A stretch of 64,000 bases of DNA from Lutibacter sp. Hel_I_33_5 (GCF_007827455.1 NZ_VISM01000001.1:1775501-1839500); one strand, 5' to 3'. Counted from the first letter of the stretch, positions 1 through 8,591 are shown. Notes: a model not told the origin generated them from the letters alone. Program-made: numbers and translations.

Positions 1-85
1 ATCTAGAGCACGACAAATTTTAAAAAAGGAGTTAGAAAACAACTCCAAACAAGAAACAAGAAGTATAATTAATGTTAGAAAATAA
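1..85 (+). CDS. RNA polymerase ECF sigma factor, C-terminal end only (partial)
   Basis: Only the last 27 codons lie in the window (from base 2), reading SRARQILKKELENN and ending at a TAA at 83-85. A basic helix of the form S-[RK]-AR-x-[IL]-[LK]-KEL close to the stop is usual at the end of sigma-70 region 4 in ECF factors. The reading frame overlaps the next ATG (72) by 14 bases, which suggests translational coupling with the anti-sigma-like gene downstream. Sigma/anti-sigma coupling is common in Bacteroidota. The identification rests on a very short peptide plus context, so it is tentative. Confidence 0.5.
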   Translation, partial: SRARQILKKELENNSKQETRSIINVRK

Positions 86-1412
86 AAATATAAATCGGTT
101 ATTTCAAGAAAAACTAAAAGATTTGGAAGCCACTCCAAGTACTAAAGTTTGGAATAACATTGAAGCGAATCTAAAGAACAAAAAAAGACGTGTTTTACCA
201 ATGTGGTGGTATAGTGGTGGAGCTGCAGCTATCTTAATTCTTGGTCTTTTGTTATTTCCTTTTTCGGATAATAAAGAAATAAATGATCCCATTAAAAACA
301 ATAAAAATATACTAGTTACACCTATAAAACCTGATACTAATAGACAGATAATAAATGAAATAGACAAAAGTTTAGATCTTAATAGAGAAAGTGAAAACAC
401 ATTAATAACACATCAAAAAAAGAAAACAAATACTAAAAAAAGAAAAAGAGTTACAGCTACAAATAACAACAATACAATAGTTGATTTTTCAGACAATAGT
501 GCTGATTTGGTTAAAGAAAAAATTGCTATGAATAAAGAAAATTTCTTACCAAATAACACTCTTGAAAAAACTGATAAACAGCTTTTTACAGAAAAGATTC
601 TTATTGCTCAAAATGATAAGGTTACTATAACGAAAGATTCTGTAAATATTAGTAGCTCTAAAAAAGATTTTATTGCAGAAGTAAAAAATGCTGCTATTAT
701 TGAAGAAAAAAAGTCAACTAAAAACCAATGGTTGGTGGCACCTGTTTTTGCAGTTTTAAACTCTAATTCGCTTACCAAAGCGTCTCCAATAGATAAAGAT
801 TTAGTAAATACAGAAGGAGAAAATAGTTACTCGTATGGTATTCAAGTTGAGTATAAATTAAATGATAAATGGGCAATTCAGTCTGGAATTCATCTTCAAG
901 AAATGAGTTATTCTAATTCGGGATTAATTATTGACGTTTCATCTTCTTCTAAAGCTAGTGTTTCGTTTGATTCTGGAAATACATATTCTCTTTCAGAAAC
1001 TTCATCAGATGCAATTAGCTCAAATGCATCTCTAAATTCTCTAAGTTTAAACGGTAATCTTTCTCAAAATTACGGGTATATAGAAATTCCTGTAGAAGTA
1101 AAGTATAATTTAACGGCAGCTAGTAAAAAATTAAACACTCAAATTGTGGCAGGATTTAGTTCGTTATTTCTTAATAAAGATGAATTGATTTTAGATATAG
1201 AAAATTCATCTAACGCTGGCAAATCTGGTAAGCTTAATAATCTTAATTTTAGTGGAAACCTAGGTGTTGAATTCAATTATAAAATTGATAAAAAGTGGTC
1301 TTTAAACTTAAACCCAATGATTAAGGCGCAATTAAATACCTTTAATACGGATTCTAATGGTTTTAAACCATACTTTGTTGGTGTTTATTCTGGAATAAAA
1401 TTTCAATTTTAA
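72..1412 (+). CDS. Anti-sigma-like N-terminus fused to an outer-membrane beta-barrel domain
   Basis: This 446-residue protein has three parts. Residues 1-43 are a short charged cytoplasmic segment (VWNNIEANL, then KNKKRR), like the start of membrane anti-sigma factors. Residues about 44-63 form one hydrophobic helix (WWYSGGAAAILILGLLLF). A Lys/Asn/Thr-rich linker of roughly 150 residues follows, and then a C-terminal domain of about 225 residues with alternating amphipathic strands (GYIEIPVEVKYNL, WSLNLNPMIKAQL) ending in KFQF, the C-terminal Phe typical of outer-membrane barrels of the porin/OMP_b-brl type. It overlaps the upstream sigma-factor gene, so it probably controls that factor. Holding both an inner-membrane helix and a barrel in one chain is unusual. 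The barrel call is pattern recognition, not a profile search. Confidence 0.7.
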   Translation: MLENKNINRLFQEKLKDLEATPSTKVWNNIEANLKNKKRRVLPMWWYSGGAAAILILGLLLFPFSDNKEINDPIKNNKNILVTPIKPDTNRQIINEIDKSLDLNRESENTLITHQKKKTNTKKRKRVTATNNNNTIVDFSDNSADLVKEKIAMNKENFLPNNTLEKTDKQLFTEKILIAQNDKVTITKDSVNISSSKKDFIAEVKNAAIIEEKKSTKNQWLVAPVFAVLNSNSLTKASPIDKDLVNTEGENSYSYGIQVEYKLNDKWAIQSGIHLQEMSYSNSGLIIDVSSSSKASVSFDSGNTYSLSETSSDAISSNASLNSLSLNGNLSQNYGYIEIPVEVKYNLTAASKKLNTQIVAGFSSLFLNKDELILDIENSSNAGKSGKLNNLNFSGNLGVEFNYKIDKKWSLNLNPMIKAQLNTFNTDSNGFKPYFVGVYSGIKFQF

Positions 1413-1582
1413 TTCTAAAAAAACTTAACAACCTCTATTTCAACGAATAATCTCTTCACCAATAATCTATCCTTTTTTAAACTTTACCGAAGATATTAAC
1501 TCGTTTATCGAATTAATACCTTCTGATATTCAAATGATTACTACTTTTATTATGGATTTGACCCCACAATATATTTAGAATT

Positions 1583-1927
1583 ATGAGATATTTAGCCACT
1601 ACTTACAGAACCTTATCCGGTGTAAAAGAAATATTAGAAACACCTAAAAAAAAGGATACCCAATGGGTTGTTTATAGAGATAATAAACCTGCATATTTTG
1701 TAGACTTTTTCGATTTAGCCATAGAGTCAAATGCAATGATGAATAGTTTAGTTTTATGTACTAAAAGGTCTTTAGATGAAGTTTTAAGTATTATTAGCGA
1801 AAGAAATAATGTTAACTTATCTATTCCAAAAGTATCTAGATTAGGCTTAAAAATGAAGCTAAAATCAGAATATAGAGAATTAAATTTAGACCCAATACCA
1901 GAAAAATGGTTGGCTTATTCTTTATAG
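1583..1927 (+). CDS. Hypothetical protein, 114 residues
   Basis: I do not recognise this small soluble protein (MRYLATTYRTLSGVKEILETP...). It has no signal peptide or membrane helix. It contains a Trp/aromatic segment (WVVYRDNKPAYFVDFFDLA) and a basic C-terminal half. Codon use looks like its neighbours, and the ATG at 1583 is the only sensible start. Its last 13 bases overlap the end of the convergent asparaginase-family gene, so the two transcripts are antisense at their 3' ends. An open stretch without a start codon lies immediately upstream (1429-1578). Confidence 0.6.
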   Translation: MRYLATTYRTLSGVKEILETPKKKDTQWVVYRDNKPAYFVDFFDLAIESNAMMNSLVLCTKRSLDEVLSIISERNNVNLSIPKVSRLGLKMKLKSEYRELNLDPIPEKWLAYSL

Positions 1928-2958
1928 ATTTTTAGCACTAATTTCCCTTTATCATTCATAGAAGCTCTGTACATTCCAGCAGTATTAAATTCAAAAGACA
2001 TATTTCCTTTTTTATCTAAAGCAACAACACCACCGGTTCCACCCAATTTTGTTAATCTATTTTGAATGACATCCTTGGTTGCTTCTTTTAGTGTTTTTTG
2101 TTGATATTCCATTTGTGCAGAAATATCATAGGCAACTTGTCCACGTATAAAATATTCTCCCCAACCCGTAGAAGAAACTCCACATGTTTTATTATTTGCA
2201 TAGGTTCCAGAACCAATAATTGGTGCATCTCCAATTCTTCCCCAACGTTTATTGGTCATCCCTCCTGTAGATGTTCCAGCAGATATATTACCGCTTTTAT
2301 CTAAGGCTACACACCCTACAGTTCCGAACTTACTATTTTTAATATCCGCATCATAAAAAGCTGCTTTTTTATCATCATGATCTAATTCGGTTTTCTCTTT
2401 TTTCTTGATTCTCTGTAAAGAATTGAACCTTCTTTCTGTATAAAAATAACTAGGTTCAACAATTTCTAATCCTTGTTCTTTTGCAAAAATAGAAGCACCC
2501 GTACCAGAAAGCATCACATGGTCGGAATGTGTCATAACTTTTCTTGCAGCTTCAATTGGACTTTTTATATCTTTTACACCTGCAACCGCTCCTGCATTCT
2601 GAGTTTTTCCATCCATAAAAGAGGCATCTAACTCATTGGTTTCGTCATGTGTGAAAACAGCTCCTTTTCCAGCATTAAATAACGGAGATTCTTCCATTAC
2701 CTGTATCGTTTTTACAACAGCATCTCCACTAGAACCTCCATTTTTAAGAATTGAATGCCCAACTTTTATCGCTTCTTCTAGTTTTGCTTTATAGGCAGCT
2801 TCAGTTTCATCCGTCATATTCTTTTTTAAAATAGTGCCTGCTCCACCATGAATAATGATTGCAAATTCATTTTGCTGTTTTTCTTCTGATGTTTTTTCTT
2901 CGGTTTTGCATCCAACAGCAATAACTAAAAGAGTTAGTAAAACGATTAATTTTTTCAT
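1915..2958 (-). CDS. Isoaspartyl peptidase / L-asparaginase family lipoprotein
   Basis: This Ntn-hydrolase of the plant-type asparaginase (T2) family hydrolyses isoaspartyl dipeptides and L-asparagine. The 347 residues start with a lipoprotein signal (LLVIAVGC, Cys17), so the enzyme should be exported and lipid-anchored. The family core begins at AIIIHGGAG (about 34-41). The autocatalytic cleavage site with the nucleophile Thr213 is seen in FGTVGCVALD, and the conserved GTSTGGM loop follows at about 229-234. A product of this type matures into alpha and beta chains. Length is normal for the family plus the signal. It is divergent from the ALDH gene and convergent with the 114-residue gene. 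Confidence 0.9.
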   Translation of the reverse strand: MKKLIVLLTLLVIAVGCKTEEKTSEEKQQNEFAIIIHGGAGTILKKNMTDETEAAYKAKLEEAIKVGHSILKNGGSSGDAVVKTIQVMEESPLFNAGKGAVFTHDETNELDASFMDGKTQNAGAVAGVKDIKSPIEAARKVMTHSDHVMLSGTGASIFAKEQGLEIVEPSYFYTERRFNSLQRIKKKEKTELDHDDKKAAFYDADIKNSKFGTVGCVALDKSGNISAGTSTGGMTNKRWGRIGDAPIIGSGTYANNKTCGVSSTGWGEYFIRGQVAYDISAQMEYQQKTLKEATKDVIQNRLTKLGGTGGVVALDKKGNMSFEFNTAGMYRASMNDKGKLVLKIYKE

Positions 2959-3069
2959 GATTTAATGTTTAATTTTAAACAATTAATATTGTTTTTGTTA
3001 AATTTATGTAGTTGTAAAATAATTCGTAATTTCGTCCTTCAATTTAAACAACTTAAATCAATAAGCAAA

Positions 3070-4611
3070 ATGGCAGATTTTGGGATTAAAGAAGCTTTAT
3101 CAGCATTAGGATTAAAAGATATAAATAACGGAACTTCTACAGGTTCTAACAACTTTTCTAAGGGAGAAATTATTGAATCATATTCACCTGTTGACGGTAA
3201 ATTAATAGGAAAAGTAGTTGCTACTACTAAAGAAGATTATGAAAAAGTGATGGAATCTGCAACTGCAGCTTTTTTATCATTTAGAAATATGCCAGCTCCA
3301 CAACGTGGAGAAATTGTGCGTCAATTCGGAAATAAATTAAGAGATTTAAAAGAGCCTTTAGGGAAATTAGTTTCTTACGAAATGGGAAAATCTTTGCAAG
3401 AAGGATATGGTGAAGTTCAAGAAATGATTGATATCTGCGATTTTGCAGTAGGTTTATCTAGACAATTAAATGGGCAAACTATTCCGTCTGAACGTCCAGG
3501 ACACGTTATGAGAGAACAATGGCATCCGATAGGAGTTGTTGGGATTATTTCTGCATTTAACTTTCCTGTAGCTGTTTGGGCTTGGAACACAGCATTAGCG
3601 TGGATTTGTGGTGATGTATGTGTATGGAAAGCTTCAGAAAAAGCACCTTTATGCTCTGTAGCATGTCAGAATATAATTGCAGAAATTTTAAAAGAAAATA
3701 ACTTACCAGAAGGAATTTCTTGTATTATTAATGGTGATTATAAAGTTGGTGAAATGATGACAACCGACACTAGAATTCCGTTAGTTTCTGCTACAGGATC
3801 AACTAGAATGGGAAGAATTGTTGGTGCTACTGTTGCACAACGTTTTGGAAAATCATTATTAGAATTAGGCGGAAATAACGCTATTATAATTACACCAACG
3901 GCAGATTTAAAAGTTGTGGTTCCTGGTGCTGTATTTGGCGCAGTTGGAACTTGCGGACAACGTTGTACTTCAACAAGAAGGTTAATTATACATGAATCTG
4001 TTTACGATAAAGTAAGGGACGCAATTGTTGGAGCTTACAAACAAATAAAAATAGGAAACCCTTTAGATGAAAATAATCATGTTGGGCCTTTAATTGATCA
4101 TGATGCTGTAAATACGTATTTAGCTGCTATTGAGAAAGCAAAAGCTGAAGGAGGAAAAGTTTTAGTTGAAGGTGGTGTTTTATCGGGCGAAGGTTTTGAA
4201 AGTGGATGCTATGTAAAACCAGCAATCATTGAAGCAGAAAATCATTTTGAAATTGTACAACATGAAACATTTGCACCTATTTTATATTTAATGAAATATA
4301 CTGGAGAAGTGGAGGATGCCATTGCTAAACAAAATGGTGTTGCACAAGGATTATCATCAGCAATTATGACCAATGAAATGAAAGAAGCAGAAAAGTTCTT
4401 GTCTTATGCAGGTTCTGACTGTGGAATAGCAAATGTAAACATAGGAACTTCTGGTGCAGAAATTGGTGGAGCTTTTGGAGGTGAAAAAGAAACTGGTGGT
4501 GGACGCGAGTCTGGATCTGACGCTTGGAAAGTATATATGAGAAGACAAACAAATACGATAAATTACTCAGACGAATTGCCGTTAGCACAAGGAATTAAGT
4601 TTGATTTATAA
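3070..4611 (+). CDS. Aldehyde dehydrogenase, ALDH7 / alpha-aminoadipic semialdehyde dehydrogenase type
   Basis: This cytosolic NAD-dependent enzyme (513 residues) oxidises an aldehyde to its acid. The best family match by eye is ALDH7 (lysine catabolism, aminoadipate semialdehyde), because of the long FGAVGTCGQRCTSTRRL stretch around the nucleophile. Catalytic residues are visible: Lys187 (VWKASE), Glu265 (LLELGGNN) and Cys299 (GQRCTST). The frame is open back to 2965, but the upstream residues are hydrophobic, Leu/Cys-rich and unlike any ALDH start. MADFGIKEAL at 3070 fits the family, and a TAATTTCG -7-like element lies about 40 bases before it. A terminator follows the stop. The substrate is not certain. 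Confidence 0.9.
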   Translation: MADFGIKEALSALGLKDINNGTSTGSNNFSKGEIIESYSPVDGKLIGKVVATTKEDYEKVMESATAAFLSFRNMPAPQRGEIVRQFGNKLRDLKEPLGKLVSYEMGKSLQEGYGEVQEMIDICDFAVGLSRQLNGQTIPSERPGHVMREQWHPIGVVGIISAFNFPVAVWAWNTALAWICGDVCVWKASEKAPLCSVACQNIIAEILKENNLPEGISCIINGDYKVGEMMTTDTRIPLVSATGSTRMGRIVGATVAQRFGKSLLELGGNNAIIITPTADLKVVVPGAVFGAVGTCGQRCTSTRRLIIHESVYDKVRDAIVGAYKQIKIGNPLDENNHVGPLIDHDAVNTYLAAIEKAKAEGGKVLVEGGVLSGEGFESGCYVKPAIIEAENHFEIVQHETFAPILYLMKYTGEVEDAIAKQNGVAQGLSSAIMTNEMKEAEKFLSYAGSDCGIANVNIGTSGAEIGGAFGGEKETGGGRESGSDAWKVYMRRQTNTINYSDELPLAQGIKFDL

Positions 4612-4675
4612 TATTTAGTATCTCCCAATACTATAATGATCTTTGTTAAAACTAACCATTTTATAAAGATTAAAG

Positions 4676-4700
4676 CCAACTCGAAAGAGTTGGTTTTTTT
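4676..4700 (+). terminator. Intrinsic terminator after the ALDH gene
   Basis: A perfect 7-bp stem CCAACTC/GAGTTGG with a GAAA loop is followed directly by seven T. It lies 65 bases after the ALDH stop, in the right orientation to end that transcript. Confidence 0.85.
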
Positions 4701-4742
4701 GTTTATAAAACAGTATATCATTACCCATAGGTTTTATTACTA

Positions 4743-4862
4743 ACTAACTTTAAAAGAAATACAAATAAAAATTTAGTTTGATTCTAAACCAAAAATTCTC
4801 GAACTTCGCTAACTCTGAATTTAAATCGTTTAAAACGATGCATATTCGTAAAGTTGGCAACT
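4743..4862. repeat. attC-like imperfect inverted repeat, left flank of the YwqK cassette
   Basis: This AT-rich stretch of about 120 bases shows dyad symmetry. The left arm holds AACTTTAAAAGAAATACA near 4747, and the right arm, read in reverse complement, holds AACTTTACGAATATGCAT (4839-4856). It ends in GTTGGCAAC (4853-4861), which resembles the GTTRRRY core (R') of integron recombination sites. The pairing is imperfect with mismatches, as in attC sites. It sits between the ALDH terminator and the YwqK start. I infer a recombination-site-like function from this layout together with the matching element on the other side of the gene. Confidence 0.4.
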
Positions 4863-4874
4863 ATTTCTAAAAAA

Positions 4875-5687
4875 ATGATTAAGAATTATTTATTCATCTT
4901 GTTTGCAATATTAATTTCAATTAATATTTATGCGCAAACTAAGAAAACACATTATTCTAATGGTAATTTAAAAACAGAAGGAAAATTATTAAATAATAAG
5001 AAAACAGGTATTTGGAAAATATACTATAAGAATGGAAATCTTGCAGCTATTCAATCCTATAAAAATAACAAAAAGACTGGTTTGTCAAAGTTATTTCATA
5101 AAAATGGTAAGCTAAAACAAATTGGGAAATTTGAGAATGATAAATTAATAGGTCTTTGGAAGTACTTTGACGAAAGTGAATACATATTACAGACTCAAAG
5201 ATACATAAACGGAAAACAAACAGGAATAATAAAACACTATTTTAAAAATGGAAAAATAGAGAAATTTGGATTTGCTGAAAACAGAAGAACATATGGCATA
5301 TGGAAAGTTTATTACAAAAATGGAGCTCTTTTTCAAATAGGCGAATTAAATAATGGAATCCAGCACGGTAAATGGAAAATGTATCATAGAAATGGAAAAT
5401 TATTTACTGTTGGGCATTTTGAAAATGGAAAGCAAACTAAAAAATGGCATACTTATGATACATTAGGAAATTTAAATTCAATAGAAACGTATAAAAAAGG
5501 AATAAAAAATGGACTCTGTAAAATGTTCCACCTAAATGGAAAATTATTAGCAGTTGGACAAATATTGAATGGCAAACAAACAGGCGAATGGAGAGTGTTT
5601 TTTGAAAACGGAGAATTTCATAAAACATCAATATATAAAGAAGGTGAATTAATTAATAAAATTCCATCAATAATAAAAAAACAGTAG
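4875..5687 (+). CDS. YwqK-family (MORN-variant repeat) secreted protein
   Basis: The 270 residues have a signal peptide (MIKNYLFILFAILISINIYAQ) and then about nine copies of a roughly 23-residue repeat of the form YYKNGxLxxIGxxxNxKxTGxWK, the MORN_2 variant. Homologues are named YwqK family antitoxin, but the repeat is structural and this copy is exported, so an antitoxin role is not supported. The frame extends to 4854; I chose 4875 because the signal peptide begins there and the earlier codons lie inside the GTTGGCAA core-like site. No toxin-like gene is adjacent. The gene is a single unit bounded by attC-like repeats, suggesting acquisition as a cassette. Confidence 0.8.
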   Translation: MIKNYLFILFAILISINIYAQTKKTHYSNGNLKTEGKLLNNKKTGIWKIYYKNGNLAAIQSYKNNKKTGLSKLFHKNGKLKQIGKFENDKLIGLWKYFDESEYILQTQRYINGKQTGIIKHYFKNGKIEKFGFAENRRTYGIWKVYYKNGALFQIGELNNGIQHGKWKMYHRNGKLFTVGHFENGKQTKKWHTYDTLGNLNSIETYKKGIKNGLCKMFHLNGKLLAVGQILNGKQTGEWRVFFENGEFHKTSIYKEGELINKIPSIIKKQ

Positions 5688-5822
5688 CCAACACCGTACA
5701 AAATTAATTTCTTGCTTTTAATCAACTTACGAAAATCCTCTCGGATTTAATTTGTCAATTATTATTTACTAAATTTAGTGCTTAAAACACGCAAATATTC
5801 TTATACAAACCGTTAGCGAAAC
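5685..5822. repeat. attC-like imperfect inverted repeat, right flank of the YwqK cassette
   Basis: The element runs from TAGCCAAC (5685-5692, an R''-like box overlapping the YwqK stop) to GTTAGCG (5812-5818, an R'-like box). Between them, the arms align when one is reversed: GCCAAC with GCTAAC, GTACAA with GTATAA, and CTTGCTTTTAA with GCGTGTTTTAA. The centre is a short perfect hairpin AAATCC-TCTC-GGATTT. The length of about 135 bases is within the range of integron attC sites. This is the 3' position expected of an integron cassette, but the core boxes deviate from the GTTRRRY consensus and no integrase gene is in the window. Confidence 0.45.
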
Positions 5823-5843
5823 ATTCTTTTTTATTATAGAATC

Positions 5844-6515
5844 TTAAACCTCATACAAATTAGTTACAATTACTCCAAGATTATTTTTTAAATCAATAGC
5901 TACTAATTCTTTTACATATTTTACTTTAAAATTAAATGGAACTACTAATAAATTAATCCCACTTTGTTTTTTTAACCGAATTCCTTGTCCAGAGATAATG
6001 TCTTTATTTGGCGTGAAGTTTCCTGAAGGTAAATGCTCGGTTAGAATAATGTATCTATAATTGTATAATTTTTTTACGATATGTTGTACTTCAATATTCG
6101 ATAAATGTTGTAAAACCTGCCGTATAATAACACAATCTGTCTTAGGTAAATCATCTGCTGCAATATCTAACTGTTGAAATTCTAAATTCGATTTTTTAAA
6201 TATTACTTTATTTTCTTCAATAAGATCTTCAACGATGTCTACTGCTATATAGTTTTTAGTAAATTCTACCAATTCTTTACCTATATTAAAATCTCCGCAA
6301 CCTAAATCACAAACAGAAAGTGGGTTTTTAAAAGAGGTTAAAAAAGATCTTACTGCGCTTAGATAAGGTTTTACAATAGTTGGATTATGAGAACCTTCTC
6401 CAGAATAAAACTTAGTATTATTAGTTCCCCAAAGGTTCATTTCATAAACTTGTTCCATCGCTTTTTTTGTTGGCCATGGTTTCTTGTTTCTTTTAAGGTT
6501 GGGAGTACTCATCAT
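5844..6515 (-). CDS. Class I SAM-dependent methyltransferase
   Basis: The 223-residue soluble protein has the glycine-rich SAM-binding motif I as VCDLGCGDFNIG (residues 68-79). Motif II is the acidic end of strand beta-2 (AVDIVEDLIEEN), and a motif IV-like stretch follows (DCVIIRQVLQHL). These mark a Rossmann-fold methyltransferase; the substrate cannot be told. It lies 20 bases after the AlbA_2-domain gene on the same strand, so the two and the upstream SDR gene probably form one operon. The stop is just beyond the attC-like repeat, with no other gene between. Confidence 0.8.
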   Translation of the reverse strand: MMSTPNLKRNKKPWPTKKAMEQVYEMNLWGTNNTKFYSGEGSHNPTIVKPYLSAVRSFLTSFKNPLSVCDLGCGDFNIGKELVEFTKNYIAVDIVEDLIEENKVIFKKSNLEFQQLDIAADDLPKTDCVIIRQVLQHLSNIEVQHIVKKLYNYRYIILTEHLPSGNFTPNKDIISGQGIRLKKQSGINLLVVPFNFKVKYVKELVAIDLKNNLGVIVTNLYEV

Positions 6516-6535
6516 TAAAAAAGATAGTTGATTTT

Positions 6536-7678
6536 TTAATTATATTTCACTTTTCGTAAAACTCGCATTGCTTCTTTGTATTTTATATAGGTAGTTTTAT
6601 CGTCGAGGTTTTTAATATAATTTTTAGCTTTTTTAAGTTGTTCTGGCGCGTCAAAAAATCCGTTTAAATAACAAATTAAATAGTTAGATGGCAGTCTAAA
6701 AACACCTTCCTGTTCAATGACAGAAAGCGCTATGTCATTTTCAATTTTTTTAATAATTGCATTGTTTTTATTATAAATATATTGAATATTGGATTTATCA
6801 AATTGCGGCAGTGTAAACAACAATTCTTTTACAATATCGTGCTTGCCGTTGTCCTTAAAATGAATGATTGTTTTTTCTAAAGGGTATCGTTTTTCGCTAG
6901 CATCAATTCCTAATAAAATATATTCGGTAATAATAAATGAGCTTTCGTTATAGGTAATTTGAACATCATCTAAAGAAGAAAAAAATAATCTAACTTGTTC
7001 GTTTATTAATTCAATATCTACGCGTGTAAAAAACTCTTCTTCATTAATAATTTTCTTTTTTCCTGCCCAACACAACACAAATTGCTCGTTAAAAACTTTA
7101 TACTGTGGATTGTATTCTTCCTTATGATTCTTAATAAAATCGAACACGCCATTTAAAGTAAGTTCAATATTATTACTGGCGTTTTTTTCAATAGATTCAA
7201 CAATAATATTGTTTGTATTTCTTAGTTCAAAATTGCTTCCCAAAAAAGGCATAGAATTACTTCCTCTTCTATAAAAAATAGTATTTCGTCTATATTTCCA
7301 AGCGTTTTTAAGTAATGATGTAACCAAATTATTTGAACTGATTGTTACCAATCCAACTACTTTATGACGCGGTAATCTTGGAAAAGGAACGTTTTCATAT
7401 TGAATTTTAGGTGGGTTTTTTAAATAGGCATTTACCAAATTCTGAATCTTACTATCATCAAAAAAATCGACTCCCATAATTTTGTTTTCCTCGTCTTCTA
7501 CTCCAATAACCATATAGGAATTATTGGCTGGATTAGAATTTGACAAAGCGCAAATATGTTTTAAAAATTTTGCTTTTCCTTCTTTAGAACCTAAGGATAC
7601 TTTTTGCTTTTTATCATAAAAACTATTCTCATCATTATGAGAAAGTAGATTTTTGATAAGTAAGCGCTTATTAATCAC
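6536..7678 (-). CDS. AlbA_2 (Schlafen-type) domain protein
   Basis: The 380-residue protein begins with a segment typical of the AlbA_2 / divergent AAA_4 domain: GSKEGKAKFLKHICALSN followed by SYMVIGVEDEENKIMGV (about residues 30-70). In this family the domain is linked to nucleic-acid binding in regulators and stress proteins. The rest (about 150-380) is not recognised; it is mixed alpha/beta with a Lys-rich tail. The stop of the SDR gene upstream is only 3 bases from this start, and the methyltransferase gene follows after 20 bases. The role is unknown. Confidence 0.7.
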   Translation of the reverse strand: MINKRLLIKNLLSHNDENSFYDKKQKVSLGSKEGKAKFLKHICALSNSNPANNSYMVIGVEDEENKIMGVDFFDDSKIQNLVNAYLKNPPKIQYENVPFPRLPRHKVVGLVTISSNNLVTSLLKNAWKYRRNTIFYRRGSNSMPFLGSNFELRNTNNIIVESIEKNASNNIELTLNGVFDFIKNHKEEYNPQYKVFNEQFVLCWAGKKKIINEEEFFTRVDIELINEQVRLFFSSLDDVQITYNESSFIITEYILLGIDASEKRYPLEKTIIHFKDNGKHDIVKELLFTLPQFDKSNIQYIYNKNNAIIKKIENDIALSVIEQEGVFRLPSNYLICYLNGFFDAPEQLKKAKNYIKNLDDKTTYIKYKEAMRVLRKVKYN

Positions 7679-7681
7679 AAC

Positions 7682-8434
7682 TTACTTTTTATTGATTAAA
7701 GTAGCACTCGCTTGTGCAGTTGGATAAACGACTAAATCTTCAATATTTACATGATAAGGTCTTGTAATAACAAAATTGATAATGTCAGCAATATCTTCTG
7801 CTTGCAAGGCTTTGTAGCCATTATAAACCGTTTTTGCTCTTTCGGTATCTCCTTTAAAACGAACGTCAGAAAATTCGGTTTCTACCAATCCTGGGTGAAT
7901 CCCAGCAACTCGTATGTTATATTGATTTAAATCTAAGCGCATAGACTTATTTAAGGCGTCTACAGCAAACTTTGATGCACAATATACATTTCCGTTAGCA
8001 TAGACTTCTTTACCTGCTATAGAGCCAATATTTACGATAAAACCACTGTTTTCTTTTATCATTTTTGGAATGATGGCTTTAGAAACATACAATAAACCTT
8101 TTACATTAATATCTAGCATGGCATCCCAATCATCAATATTTCCATCTTGTATAGTAGAGAGTCCGTGAGCGTTACCTGCATTATTAACCAAAATATCTAT
8201 CTGACTAAAGTTTTCTGGTAAACTTGCTATCGCTTTTTCTACTTGACTTCTTTTACTAACATCAAATTGCAATGTGATGACGTCTGTTAGTTTACTTAAT
8301 GTGTTTTGTAAACTTTCTAATCGTTCTTTTCTGCGACCGCTGAGAATTAATCGAATCTTATTTTTTGCGAAGATTTCTGCGGTGGCTTTTCCAATTCCTG
8401 AGGTTGCTCCTGTAATAAATGCTGTTTTATTCAT
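7682..8434 (-). CDS. SDR-family NAD(P)-dependent oxidoreductase (YdfG-like)
   Basis: This classical short-chain dehydrogenase (250 residues, normal length) carries the cofactor motif TGATSGIGKATA (8-19), the NNAG motif (84-87), and the catalytic triad Ser138, Tyr151 and Lys155 (NIGSIAG and YCASK). Overall similarity by eye is to YdfG-type enzymes that act on 3-hydroxy acids or serine-like substrates with NADP; the GRRKERLE segment after strand beta-2 fits NADP preference. It is the first gene of a three-gene minus-strand run with the AlbA_2 and methyltransferase genes. Confidence 0.88.
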   Translation of the reverse strand: MNKTAFITGATSGIGKATAEIFAKNKIRLILSGRRKERLESLQNTLSKLTDVITLQFDVSKRSQVEKAIASLPENFSQIDILVNNAGNAHGLSTIQDGNIDDWDAMLDINVKGLLYVSKAIIPKMIKENSGFIVNIGSIAGKEVYANGNVYCASKFAVDALNKSMRLDLNQYNIRVAGIHPGLVETEFSDVRFKGDTERAKTVYNGYKALQAEDIADIINFVITRPYHVNIEDLVVYPTAQASATLINKK

Positions 8435-8591
8435 ATTGTATATTATTGCTTAAAACCTTACCTTCTACATGCATAAAAAGGGTTCTATTTTTTCCAATTG
8501 ATGGATGAATGATTTGTTATAAAAATATGAAATCAAGTGATTTAGAGTGTCTTTGTTTCTGTTAATTTTTCATCAAACTATCAACAACGAA

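Noticed and set aside
2965..3069. N-terminal extension of the ALDH gene
   Set aside because: Hydrophobic, Leu/Cys-rich residues unlike an ALDH start; MADFGIKEAL at 3070 fits the family and a promoter-like box lies between.
4875..5687. YwqK protein as an antitoxin of a toxin-antitoxin pair
   Set aside because: The product has a Sec signal and there is no toxin-like neighbour; only the family name suggests it.
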